From Brasenia schreberi (Eukaryota; Streptophyta; Magnoliopsida; Nymphaeales; Cabombaceae): a stretch of DNA of 64,000 bases. The stretch spans positions 2,384,501 to 2,448,500 of the forward strand of contig JAYKKT010000041.1 of assembly GCA_036023115.1 (NCBI GenBank), given 5' to 3'. Numbering within the stretch: position 1 is the first letter of the stretch; each line of letters starts with the position of its first letter. Shown here piece after piece: positions 47,137 through 59,865 of this stretch. Made by a program: the position numbers and the translations under genes. Under the pieces are notes generated by a model. That model searched no databases. It was not told the origin of the DNA and saw only the letters and a program-made list of their open reading frames with translations.

Positions 47137-47225
47137 TCACCTGGCTAGGGGTTGGACTCAAAAGTTGAAGGCCATAAGTCAGATACGCGGGGCATGTCAT
47201 CTGGCGTCAGCCTCCCCATTGTATG
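47137..47225 (+). mobile_element. SINE, GGCTAGGGGGTCGACTC family
   Basis: atagctcacctggctagggg (good box A), then ttggactcaaaagttgaagg, ccataagtcagatac and ggcgtcagcctccccat. The 5' part agrees with 5172, 5283, 20757, 21238 and 22853. Confidence 0.55.
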
Positions 47226-47558
47226 CCATTTTCTAGACAATTTTGAGAATCATAAATTAAACAATTAAGCACTGCAGCTTAATGTTACTCTCTCTCTCTC
47301 TCTCTAACCATTTCTTCTTGCTCATTCTCAAAGTTAGAGCACTTTGTACTTTACACTATGGTATACAACTTTAGGTATATCAATTATATATGCTCATATT
47401 TAAGCTGGCTGGTAACTTCTTCACCCATAACCATGTGCATTCATGGGCTCATGTTGTATTTGTTGGGATTATCCCGGGGGATCGTATTATAATTAGCCAT
47501 GGCCAACATAAATGTATGCTCATCTAGTTTAGAGCTACACTATGCCAAAACATCAATT

Positions 47559-47822
47559 AAATATGTCTGATTCCGGCTTATGGATTCAGCTCTTTGAACC
47601 CGATTCACCTAAAAATCACAAACAGTTGCCGAACTGGATTACACCTGGTTTTGATTATGGTTCAGGTTTGAACCAAAACCGAAAAAGAAAAATGATAAAA
47701 GAAAATTCAAAACAAACTTATAAAACGGAACCAAAACCAACCGGTTCTGGTTTTGGTTGGTTTCTTGACCGATAAGGTTCTTGTTCAAACATCCCAGCTC
47801 AGCTCCAAGCAGGTCATGTCTA
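47559..47822. mobile_element. TAGACATG-family TIR element, copy 7 (264 bp)
   Basis: The left end aaatatgtctgattccgg and the right end gcaggtcatgtcta fit the consensus TAGACATGTCTGGTTCCGG on both ends. The interior contains ggttcaggtttgaacc, aaacggaaccaaaacc and ggttctggttttggttgg. Confidence 0.5.
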
Positions 47823-49481
47823 GTGCCAAATGTCTCCCGGACCATTGTTATTATTTTTTTGAGAAAGTTATTTTAGTATTCTCTCAATTTTGAAAAGAAT
47901 ATTCTAATCTATAAATTTTAGCAAGCAACTTTGTTGGCAAATGAACGTAGTTATGCTCGTCATGAGCTCTATACAGCTTGGTTTGTAATTTGCCTCAAGA
48001 ATTTTGCGGTCATATAATACCAATTTGGTTTAACTTTTATTGTGAGGAAAAGCCTCTTTATAGCCTTCTTCTAAACTCTACAAAGCATAAAGAGATGATT
48101 AATATCATGGTTTTTGTGCTATTGGGTCCACGAGCTTCCTCTTGGAAGAGAACACAAGCATTGACCTTACTGAAGAACATGCATAATGCAGCAGCAACAG
48201 TGGCATATTGAGTTAGAAGATGTGCTCAATTGAACTGACTTACACCTACAAATTTTAGTAACAAAAATGATTGGGATTTTTCTAGGAAAAAGGGGACGAA
48301 TTCCAAAATATATGATTCTATTTTGTTTCCAAAGCACTTTCCCCCAACTATTCTCTCTCCATTTAAGTTTCAAATTTCGATTGCTTACATAAGAAAGTCT
48401 AAGGAGGTATGTGTTTAATGTTCCCACCGATGCTCTTTTTGAAGAGTAATGTGAAGAATCTAACTCACCTTTGTATGTATTGCTTAATTTCATATGTTGT
48501 TTTTCCAGCTTTGTATTCAACATCATTCAATCAATGGTGAAGTTACCTACAGAGAGTTTGCCCCTCCTTTGATCCAAGCTTGGGACTGGCATCAACAGAG
48601 CATAACACTTCCGCCAATCATGGAGTTAACAACATTATACCTAATCTACTTTTTATTTTAGTTTCTAACCTTTTTTGTTGAATTAGTTTCTAACATTATG
48701 TAAAGACCTATATTTAACACCGTCAATACAATGAATTCTACTTATCATTAATGTTGATGATCTCGTTGTTATTGTTCTTTATTATGTCAAGTTATATTAA
48801 GTGGAAGACACTCTCAGCGTTCCATGAATGCATCAGAGAAATAGTAAATGCAATATGTAGTCTCTATGTTGTGTGCAAAGAAGATCCTTAATATGTGCTT
48901 TTCTTCAATGTCGACAATTGCTTTGTTGAGTGGTGGTACTCATTTGCCATGCTAATTAACAAAAGAAGTTGGACAGTTCCTTATTTGCTTAGCAGTTGTT
49001 ATGATCTCTTATCTGTTTTAGAATCGATTTATCTCACTTCGTAGGCAACTTTATTGTCGGTTCTTGCAAACTTTTAAGTTTCCTTTGCCATAATTTATTG
49101 TGGTCTTTGTTGTGCCAATTAGATCTCTGACGGTTTAGCGTTATTCTTATTGTAGTCACCTCCTCCTTGTCTATACCTTTTTGTGACACATTTTCATGAA
49201 AAAAAAAGTAGGGTATTTAAAAGACTAAAATACACAAAATTGTAGGGTAGTTTGTCACTAGAGGTGAAGAGATACATATTAATTATCAATAAATAAAGTA
49301 CCAGACAAAGTCATATACATACTCAAGAAACAAAGTTGTAGATACTACTATATTTTCTTGTGTTTAGTTAAATATAATTGATGGTACATGTATATCAAAG
49401 CAAAAACTATTCACATTGAAAGAGGGAGGTCACTAAAAAGGTTAGTTAATAATTGATTGGTTTAAATGAATGTTTTTTTTA
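47823..49481. other. No gene seen
   Basis: About 1.6 kb with only short ORFs and no recognised domain. Segments near 48500..48640 are less AT-rich but give no clear exon. Confidence 0.35.
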
Positions 49482-49775
49482 CATGAACTGGATTATACTT
49501 TTGCTTATGTTATTGTAGTTAAAATTACTTATATGTCAACTTACATGATCCTAATATATAGCATATTTTTCTTGAAAAGAATAGCATTACGATTTTGTTT
49601 GCTTATATAATTATAGTTTAAACTGTTGATATGTCAATTTCCACGGTGATGATCCCAACATGTAGCATGTTTTTTTTAAAATGGATAGTATTATACTTTT
49701 ACATGCTTATATTTTTCTACTTAAAATTGTTTATATATCAATTTATATAGTAATGATCCTAACATGTAGTATTAT
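49482..49775. repeat. Minisatellite, three units of about 100 bp
   Basis: Each unit contains a tattatacttttrc phrase, gcttatat, aaattgttgatatgtcaa and gatcctaacatgtag. The phrase atatgtcaa falls at 49531 and 49629, with atatatcaa at 49733, giving a 98-104 bp period. Confidence 0.7.
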
Positions 49776-50059
49776 AGTTTTATAGAGAAAACAGGCCTCT
49801 AAAATGCATCAAGAATTGAACATCATTTTCAATTTATTTTTGTGCAAAGAAAACTGGATTATACTCTTAAAAATATGTTGCACTTCTCTCAAAAGTTAGC
49901 ATCGAAAACAATATCTAATCAGAAATTTTCTCCCTTTTCCTCGACCAACTTATAGATCCTCATTCATCATATGTAAACATCATTTTCAATACATTTTTGT
50001 ATATAACAAAACTTTAAATAGTAATAATATTCATAGCAAATCTTGTCAATGAAGGCCCA
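49776..50059. other. AT-rich DNA, no gene
   Basis: Nothing recognisable. It may be the 3' portion of the minus-strand hAT element. Confidence 0.3.
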
Positions 50060-51312
50060 ATCAACTCCCTTCCATTAGTATGAATTCTCATCAAAGTGTA
50101 ATACCGAAGAGTGATTCTATATAAACTTTGTAATCTTTTTACATGCATCAATGGTCCCCTTAATTTCATCTATTGAACTCAAATCCTAAAACATTAAGTT
50201 TATACAATATGCAACACACAGATTCCATGAAATAGATAGATGGTTCAACTCAAGTATCTTACCAGTTTCTCTAAAATTTACATCATTGCAAGTAATGAAT
50301 TAAACAATATTTTCAACACTTACATCCTCAATATCTTCAAAAATTATTTTATCAATATGGTACAAATCATATGATTTCAAAAATAATGTCTCCTTTGAAC
50401 AGTACACCAAAAAATTTATTAATGATCTAATATGACTATCTGTCTAACCATCATGCATAATACAACGATCCATAAGCTTCCAATGACTCCATAAATTCAA
50501 AACTCCATTTATAAACATAACTACCTATTTTTATAGTAATTTATCCCTCAAATCATGATAAGTAATGACCTCACAACTTGATCCCATACTAACAATAGCA
50601 TATGTCATACCTTGAAAGAAAAATGAATTAACCACATTAAAAGGGAGTTAATTTTCATAACAAAACTCTACACAATTAAGATCTACTTTCTCAATTACAT
50701 CCTTTGAAGTCATAATTGATCTAATACCTAGTTGAGCTTCTATATGGGAGGAAAATGAAAGCATTTCATTGCCTTTACCTCCTTTACTATCCCTCATAGG
50801 GATCAAGCGAGTAGAAACTCTTGAGTAGAATAAGAACCAACTTCACTGGTATGACTACCAAAACCTATACTTTTCCCTTATCTTGCCTTCTCCTTATCCC
50901 CTCAGTTATCTCCTTCTCTTTAGCCACATTATGACCAAGTATTTCATCATCGTATATCTCTCGATAATTATTTTCAAATGGTTGAAACATATCTCAACCA
51001 TTTATTTTTGCCCTCTTTATACCGTAATTTTTTTTTCTCCTTCATAGCCTCTAAAACTTGTTGAATTTTATATTTTACAATTTCATGTACCCGATGACAA
51101 GAACTTTTATCTTTTTTTGGTTCCCATAAGATGGTGTTTAATGCGAAAAATACCTCCATGCTTAATTTTTTTACAGATGATACACGTATTCATACGTCGG
51201 TTGCCTTTATATATTGGGGTGCAATACTTCCATGTTGGATCTAACTGACAAGACAACATCAAGCTGAAAAGGGATGAACAACAATAATAAAAAAACATTT
51301 GAGTGGTGAGGA
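50060..51312 (-). pseudogene. hAT transposase pseudogene with BED zinc finger and DUF659
   Basis: Reading right to left: a BED zinc finger at about 51240..51110 (DPTWKYCTP, CIICKKIKHGGIFRIKHHL, giving C-x2-C and His ligands). Then SSCHRVHEIVKYKIQQVLEA follows the finger, as in plant hAT proteins. After a degenerate linker come DUF659 blocks at about 50700..50250 (IPFNVVNS, DRCIMHDGWTDSHIRSLINF, LVYCSKETLFLKSYD). Finally a CINLMF block and DEIKGTIDACKKITKFI lie at about 50200..50120. Stops interrupt it and the dimerisation domain is not seen, so it is inactive and probably truncated. It is a different copy from the plus-strand relic at 11060. Confidence 0.75.
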
Positions 51313-52777
51313 ACCTAAACATTTATAAATACTCTAAAGTTTTGAAGTAAAAAATCATGTGAGAAAATATTATGAATGAAAAGAAGAGAGTATATCATGA
51401 ATTTGACAAAAACCTTATGAATTTTCACTAGTTTGAAAAAAAAAAAGTATGATTTCTCTACAAAATCAAGCAAATGAAAGATAAAAAGGGTTTGGGAGGA
51501 AAGGCAGGCAGTCTAGAAGAGTTTGGGAGTTGTCAAAACATAAAAAAAACATGGGTCTTAGGTTTTTATATTCTACCAATAAAACATTGACTCATATGAT
51601 ACGGTCTGTTAAATCATAGAATATGATACACTTACCTATGTTGGATCGTATTTGTTTCTTGTACATGATAAAAGTGTATCATATCATATTATACGATATG
51701 ATATGATTTTAACAACATTGACATCAAGAACTTAATGACTTTCCTTTTGTATAATATAAATAAAAAACTAAGAAGATACGAAGAAGGAAAGCTAATAAAA
51801 AGAATTTTGACATATCATGTTGGCATCGTTTGAATATCATGATGAATATCCACCTCATCATGAGTTCATTGGTGATGATGAAACACTTATATGATGAGAT
51901 GTTGATTTGACATATGAAACATCAAGAGGAAGAGTTGCATATACAAGATCAAGGGCATAAAAGTGATAAAAAAGGCAAAGCAAGGGAAATAATAAGATAC
52001 CTATGAAAGATGAGAAAGAAGAATTTGATTTTGAAGAAACATATGAAGATCAAGAGGAACTAGAAGAACAAGATCTTCATCTAAAAATAAAAATAATGAG
52101 TTTCCTATAGAATATAATATATATTGTTTTTATGGTTCATTTTAAACAAAAAGTTGTTAGAATATAAAATATATAGTTTTTTGGTTCATCTTAAACAATT
52201 AGTTTCCAATAAATTCTTGAATATATGATTTTTTTGGTGAATGTTATATTTTCTTGTGCACCTTCAAGATTTTTTTCATGTTTTAAGAGCATTTTTTTCT
52301 CTATCCTAACATTATTCTATTCTTTTTGTAGGTAAGTATAGTCCATTCCATTACTCAAATTATATTAGATCGTAGTCACCATAGTTGAGCAGATAAGTAT
52401 AATATATTAGTTCCTTGATGTCAGAATAATTTGGTTATATTTATGTTTTTGTTTTAAATTTAAGTTTAATAATTCAATATGCATATATTCTTAGAATTTG
52501 TTTATTTAGTTTGTTTCATATTTATGAATGTGGTAGTTAGTTTTTTTTTTTTTCGAAATTAGAGAATCAATTATATATAGATATTAATTTTTAATCATAA
52601 ATAAAAGTATATCACTATATCTTTGCTATCGCTTTATTAGGGTCAACCGCTAACAACCCGCTAACCATAATTTATAACATAGATCGTTGACAATTCAAAA
52701 GTATCCCTTGCCTTCCATGTGCAAACTACCCTCAACTGTTTCTAAAATAACCTTTTGTGTACCAAATTTGTATTGCT
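51313..52777. other. AT-rich DNA, no gene
   Basis: A segment at 51590..51720 is rich in gatatgatatgat and atcatatgata phrases and can fold. An acidic open stretch at about 51820..52090 resembles a charged transposase tail, but no domain supports it. Confidence 0.3.
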
Positions 52778-53077
52778 TACAACAACAACAACAACTAAGC
52801 TTTTTTCCCATACTATACAAGGTTGGCTATAGGAATTCTTTTTTTCCACAGGGTCCCGTTATGTGCCATGTTAGTAGTTAACTCACAATAAACTAGATCA
52901 TTCTTTATTGTTTCTTTCCAACACTTTTGTGGTCATCATCTATCTCTTTTAATACTTTCAAAATCTAGTTTTTCATACATTCTTATAGATTCTTCTTTCT
53001 ATATGTCCAAACCTATCTTAAACGATATTCTCTCATTTTATCTTCTATTGGTGTTACTCCTAATTTGTTTCTAAATT
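52778..53077 (-). mobile_element. RTE LINE, truncated 3' end inserted next to copia B
   Basis: The plus strand starts acaacaacaacaacaacta, then cccatactatacaaggttgg, and runs through ctaatttgtttctaa at 53077, collinear with 31345..31640. Immediately right of it the copia B gag/leader sequence begins, so the RTE either inserted into B or marks its broken end. A convincing target duplication is not visible. Confidence 0.75.
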
Positions 53078-54589
53078 GTTTCCTTGAGTACATAACTCTG
53101 TCTAAAGTTAAGGTAAGTGAGATTCTTCTCTTTCACGTTTGGAAATTTAGGTAATTTATTTTTCTATCTTTGCCAATTAAGAAATACATATCTTGGAAGT
53201 CATTTTTTAAAAATGATTTGGTAAAAACAACAAGAAGACGGTATGCATATTTTTAGATAGAAAATATAAAACATGTATCAGATGAATAAACATAAGACAT
53301 TTATTAAAGAATCAATAATAAAAATAGTCAGACACATAAATGAAATATCCACAATAAATAAGTATTGAACTATAAATATTTTCAGGCATTGTACTATAGT
53401 TTATTTAACATATAAGTGCCCCTCTAGAAAAATCAGAAAACTAAGGATATAACAGTAAAAAAATTGCTCACGGTGTTTCTAAAAAAGTACAAGGAAAAAA
53501 TTATACTTTTCTTAGGTGGCATAATGGATAATATATTAAGCAGTGAGGGTAACTTCCGTAAAATCACCTGAATACTGGGATTTATAAATTTGAATATTAA
53601 CTAGGGACAAAATCATAAAACTATTGCCTAGAATTTAGTAGTTTTACATACTATTAGAGGGTAGAAAAGACATTTGCATTTTACAAGGGTAAATCATTCT
53701 TTTCATATAAAATATCTGGACATTATGGTAATTTTGCCACATAATATTTCATAATTTTTTATTTTGTACAGGGGAAGAACAAACATTTTAGTCAGTTACC
53801 AACGATTTTCGATAAATCGTTGCCCTGGGTGGTTTACCACTCGCGATTTGGAGAGACCATGGAGTATAATTAACTCGACGAGACAGAGAGGAAGATAGAG
53901 GCCTACAAAGAGAGAAACATAGAGAAAGAGAAGGAGATAACTACGGTGGTTCTGTCGTTGTCAACCTGGCCTCCGCTCCTCCTCTTGTAGCTTCACACAC
54001 CTCCTCCTCGATCATTACCTCCCTAAACAATCCCTTGCGACTCCATCCTCCCGAGCTTATGCGACATTATGACTGTCGATTGGATTGACAATCTCGATAT
54101 TGTCGCCCCGTTGGTTGCTTCTGTCGCCTTTTGGCTCACCCTTGTGAAGCGATGGTCGGATCTTTACAGAGAATTGCCTCATGTAGTCTATGATTCTTCT
54201 CTTCTATTGTCTTTCCTTTCCTCAATAACATCATGTCATATGTACTATTTCAGGCCAGCAACTTGCCTACGGTTGCCTGTGATGGGGCGGCTTCTGACAA
54301 TCATCTGTCTCAGACCACAAAAATCTTATATTTTTGGCTTTTGACTTTTCTAAGGCCACCTGTGATGGGGAGGCTTCTGGATGTTGTCTACCTCAGACCA
54401 GAGAAACAAAAATGTTTTGTTTATGGCATGTGACTTACCTAAGGTTGCATGTGACTGAGCTTCCATTTCGCCTAATTTTTTTTATGAAAGAGACTTACGC
54501 AAGAAAAACTTTTGGCATGATTTTAACATTATTTCCTTTTCTACATGGTCGACGTACCTTTATTAAGTCACAAAGACCTTGAAAAAAAA
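53078..54589 (-). mobile_element. Copia element B: start of gag and 1.5-kb leader
   Basis: 53100..53250 on the minus strand matches the gag start of element C (63640..63790). 53260..53830 matches the leader of element A. 53880..53990 matches A's AG-rich segment (gaggaggagcggaggcca, agaaccaccg). 54060..54589 has no counterpart elsewhere and includes a tandem repeat. Gag beyond its first codons and pol are absent. Confidence 0.65.
54268..54460. repeat. Tandem repeat in the copia B leader, 84-90 bp period
   Basis: Two full and one partial unit: cctgtgatggggcggcttct, cacctgtgatggggaggctt and gcatgtgactgagc, each followed by a tcagacca and tttatggcatgtgact-like phrase. Confidence 0.65.
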
Positions 54590-54600
54590 CTCTGATACCA
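54590..54600 (-). promoter_or_regulatory. Primer-binding site for initiator-Met tRNA (copia B)
   Basis: On the minus strand it reads TGGTATCAGAG, the standard plant copia primer site complementary to the 3' end of tRNA-iMet. It lies one base inside the LTR end. Confidence 0.85.
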
Positions 54601-54601
54601 G

Positions 54602-55005
54602 TGTTGAAGCCAACGGGTCTTTTATGTCTGTAGAGAGTTCTCGTGAGTGCAATGGAAGGTGTATTCCCGTAGACAAGAAGGAAGAAAAAAGAGAGGAAAT
54701 AAATGAAAGGGGGAGACCCGGTTTTTTAGGAAGATGATGATGTAATGTATATCTATTTTTTGTATTTCATCATATATATATACATGGCTTTTTTTTCTCT
54801 TTTGAGTTTTTTTCTCTTGGCTTCCCGTGAAAAGTAATTCCATGTTCATCCAAGAGATGCCTAAGACTTTTCATAAAAAGTAAAAAACGGTTTTGAATAA
54901 AAAAAATTTAAAAAGCAACTCATGAAATCTAAGAAGAGATCCCTTCTTCCCGTATTTCATGTTTAATATTAGTATTGGGGCCGATAGTGGCCACAACTAC
55001 TTACA
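54602..55005 (-). mobile_element. Copia element B: 5' LTR (404 bp)
   Basis: On the minus strand it starts TGTAAGTAGTTGTGGCC and ends GGCTTCAACA, directly before the primer site. The start matches A's 3' LTR at 45686. A TA-rich stretch (54770..54782) may serve as the TATA region. The five bases outside the LTR start are cttag. Confidence 0.75.
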
Positions 55006-55101
55006 CTTAGAACAACAACCCACTCCTCCCATGTTTTTTCTTGATGAACATGATAAAAAAAAGGATAATGTTATGACACTCATACCTCAAAATGGCCGAT
55101 T

Positions 55102-56585
<1,484 letters not shown>

Positions 56586-56589
56586 AGAG

Positions 56590-56670
56590 CAATGAGTCCT
56601 CTAGAAGTGGAAACTCTCCACCAGCTGCAACAATGGGAGCGTCCTGCCGTTGAGCTAAGGGATTTTGGAG
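56590..56670 (-). mobile_element. SINE, GTGGGTGTTAGGCTT family (tRNA-like head)
   Basis: On the minus strand it reads cccttagctcaacggcagg (good box A), then gcagctggtggagagtttc with a degenerate box B. The head matches the copy at 57720..57830. Confidence 0.5.
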
Positions 56671-56699
56671 AAAATGTTTAAAGCATAGTGACAATTTGA

Positions 56700-57104
56700 G
56701 ACCCCCGGTTTTGGTTTTGAACCAGTTTCTATAAACCATGGACCGTAACCGAACCCGGAGGTCCCTTGTTTCGGAACCGGTTTGAACCGGCCATATCTAG
56801 CATGTTATATTTTTTTGTGGTGTATAAATGATTCATCTCTCTGTGTGGCTGGGCTATCTTTGTAAGTGGTTATTCCTTTTTGACTTGTAACTGGATTGTG
56901 GCCAATCGTTTGGTCCTTAGTTTTTAAAAATACTAAAATTGGCGGTTCGGGACAGTCGGTTCCTGTTTAGATCTGGTTCCAGTTTTGTAAAAGGTGAAAC
57001 CGAAATCAGGCCGGGTGAACCCTGATTCTGGTTTTACTGGTTCCAAGTCCAGCCGGTTTGGTTCCGGTTGAAACTGCCGGGCCGGTTAGGAATCGGTCAT
57101 GTCT
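56700..57104. repeat. TAGACATG-family elements, two fragments
   Basis: 56700..56802 ends ggtttgaaccggccatatcta. 56930..57104 ends cggttaggaatcggtcatgtct and carries ggttccagttttgtaaaagg and gaaccctgattctggtttta. Left ends are unclear. Confidence 0.5.
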
Positions 57105-57715
57105 GCCTTCAATGACATTGGGTAATTATTCCCAGTGTCCCGTTCGATAACCAGACTTTGCACAATCAAAACTTGCTTTCAGCACTTATCTATCATGTTT
57201 AAGTGTGCAGTCGATCCAGGTCAAGCCCGAATACAAGCAAGCTCGACTTTACTCATGAAGATAATGCTCCACCCAAGCTAGAGCTCGAACATAACTTAAG
57301 CTCGACTTTACTCATGAAGATTATATTGTAAAACTCGATCAAGCTCTTGCCAGCAACTGAAGGTCGGCTCGAGCTTAGATCGAGTCAAGTTTACATTTTT
57401 CTGGAGCCATGTTCGAGTATCTTGCGAGCGGCTCCGCTCAATTGCCCCCTTAACCATGTTTCAAGGGCCACTTGAACAAGCGGCCCGTGAATATCCTTTC
57501 AAGTAGAAAGAGCCAATAACTCAAATGGGTCTGGCATATTTCTTCCAGCAAGAATCACAATGTTAATTAAAATCTAAATCATGATTTGAAGAACCACATC
57601 ATATTCTCCTCCGCTGCTACTCTCTCTCAATTATTTGATGTCTTCAACCTTTCTTTGGATTCAGTAGCATGAGGATGAGCAACAAGAAAAAAAGGGAAGA
57701 AAAAAATGCTTATAA
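57105..57715. repeat. CTCGA-rich dispersed repeat
   Basis: 57239..57266 and 57299..57326 repeat aagctcgactttactcatga with agat. The region alternates aagctcgag and ctcgagctt phrases, a pattern repeated more weakly at 58930..59170. No protein is encoded. Confidence 0.45.
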
Positions 57716-57719
57716 GAGA

Positions 57720-57830
57720 AGGCTGAAGCCTAACACCCACACATGCATTCTCCGAGGGGTCGAACTCCCTACCAGCAACAACAGCTTTAAACCATCTTGC
57801 CGTTGAGTTAATGCTCTTGGTACAGAGAAG
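57720..57830 (-). mobile_element. tRNA-derived SINE, GTGGGTGTTAGGCTT family
   Basis: On the minus strand: box A attaactcaacggcaagatgg, box B gtagggagttcgacccctcg, then gaatgcatgtgtgggtgtta, ggcttcagcc and a T/A-rich tail. This is the best-preserved member of the family here; the others are at 21770 and 56590. Confidence 0.7.
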
Positions 57831-59329
57831 GAAAATTTTGGGAAAGCAAAGGGTGAAAAGATTGACCCGCCATGTGACCCGTCCACACCACACCACGCCA
57901 CGCCACTTCACGCCACGCCATGCCGGACACGAAACCTTTTCAACTCCCCACTGGGTCCCACAGCATCTTTTATTGTAAGACGGAAGTGCCGGGTCCCACA
58001 AAACTTCGCATGTGATACTTGTCCACGTGATCCCACGTGCCTGGTCAAAAGAGACACGTCATCATGTGACCGGGCCAGTTGAATCTAAGGAATCAAGAAT
58101 CTTGACCTCTTAGGGGGCGTGTTTTCTTCTAAGGAGACCTGAAACCACTAGACTTGCCCGGCAAGCTACACGCACAACTCTCTGGCACGCGCGCACACAC
58201 ATATATATCTATATATAAAGCACGTTATAATTGAAAATGTAGCATCGAGTGTCACAATAATTTAAAGTGAAAACCGTACGCGTGATGATTTAACAAAGGA
58301 CTATATATGCTTAATTCAATTCTTACTTAAATCTACTCAAATATTTGAGTTGATCTTCCTTGTGTTTCTTAGTGCAATTTTTTTTATACGAGCCCAGTAA
58401 AGGTTTTATCTCTTTTTTATCATTCGATAGAGATTTGAAATAAAAAAAGCAAATTATATGGTCGTGCATTATATCTGAGTACAAAAATATAACAATACAA
58501 AATTACTTTTTGAATTTAAATCTTTATCCTTGATGACAATGATTAAACGTTAAAAATATTTTAATTCTTTTTAGCATAGATGAAATTAGACGCAGACCAC
58601 TGGTATATATATATATTAGTAAGAGGAACGTGATTATTTAACAAAAAGAAGGCTGACTAAAGAGTTGTTAAAGGCTGTGTGAAACGCATTTAGCGACGGC
58701 TCTCAGAAATTGGTAGTTCTTGATAAAAGCAAACGGGTTAAGCGTTTGTCGTTCACCTAACCATGTCTTTCAATTTCTCCGGGAGTTTATTGACCGGAAA
58801 ATTATAACAAATGCACGAGAGGATAATCAAGTATTGCACCAGTAAATGTGGTTTCAAGGTTGATTACCTGAAACTAAGTCTTGAATCGATAATGTTTAAA
58901 AGGTTCATGAATGAAGGTTGTGCTGTGGTTCTATAATACGGGTGCGAACAGGCGGAATCGAAGGCCAAACAAGGCAAGCACGACTTGAACCAGTGGAGTC
59001 AAACTCGAGTTAGAGATCGATTGAGCTTCTATATTCATGTTTGGTATTGGCTGGAACTATGTTCAAGCAACTGGAGTTCAGCTTTTTAGGCTGATATCCT
59101 TGTTGAATCTCGGCAGAAGACCGAGCTCCATAGATCTAAAATTTTATCTAGCTCAATAATTTCTCGTGAATGAGCTTAGGCTGATTCCACCAATTTGCAA
59201 ACAGTTAATTGAAATATGTTCTTTGGCCACAATTAAAGAATGTTAAGAGTATATAACTATTGTAGCTAAGATTGACAACTCAATTCGAGTAGCACTCTTG
59301 TGATCCCGCTGTACGGTAGTGTTCAGGTG
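57831..59329. other. No gene; repeat fragments
   Basis: 57880..57930 has short ccacgcca repeats. 58390..58570 is a decayed foldback element (tcattcgatagagatttgaa against tttaaatctttatccttgat). 58930..59170 resembles the CTCGA-rich repeat. No gene is supported. Confidence 0.35.
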
Positions 59330-59742
59330 AAAGTTAACCCCCATTCTCAAAGTGCTTTCCTGTTCCTCGCTCCTGGTACACAGCAGCAGTAGTAGACCTC
59401 CATTTGTTTATGAGCAATGGAATCACAACTAGAGGTAAGGATTTTGTAGGTTTTTTCAGTTTCCACACAACTGGTTTTTCTTAGAGATAGTTTCTTTATG
59501 CTTTTCACTATATATCTTCAAGTGTGTTGCTCTGTATTTATAGAGCAGCTCCAGCTCCTTCTCTCCTGGGTTTCCTGGTTGGGCTTTCCGATTGGAGCCT
59601 TATCCAATAAGTTATGGTGTTAATCCGTAAACGACTGATTGTTATAGGTTTGCACCGTAACTTCCATCACAGGTAACGGTTGGATGGTCAATCTAGTCGT
59701 TTCTTTGATAAGGTTGCCGAGAATGGCTACCGTTACGTTACA
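59330..59742 (-). mobile_element. Copia element C: 3' LTR
   Basis: On the minus strand the LTR starts TGTAACGTAACGG at 59742, immediately after the polypurine tract ACCAAGTGGGAGA (59743..59755). A TATA box ctataaatacagagc lies at about 59529..59543. The far boundary is estimated from the 404-bp LTR of element B. The LTR body has diverged strongly from A and B. Confidence 0.6.
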
Positions 59743-59865
59743 TCTCCCACTTGGTCATTCAAGCCAAGTGAATTGACATACTGGTTTTCCTCCCACTTTT
59801 GCGGGGTTTTCTTAGTAATGTCATTTCATTATTTCTATTGCAATCATTATTCGTTGTGTGGTTCT

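Noticed and set aside
51820..52100. Acidic open stretch as a possible gene
   Set aside because: Interrupted and very A-rich, with no domain and no splice evidence.
54069..54344. 91-codon ORF starting MTVDWIDNLD
   Set aside because: It runs antisense through the copia B leader and across its tandem repeat; no homologous frame exists in element A.
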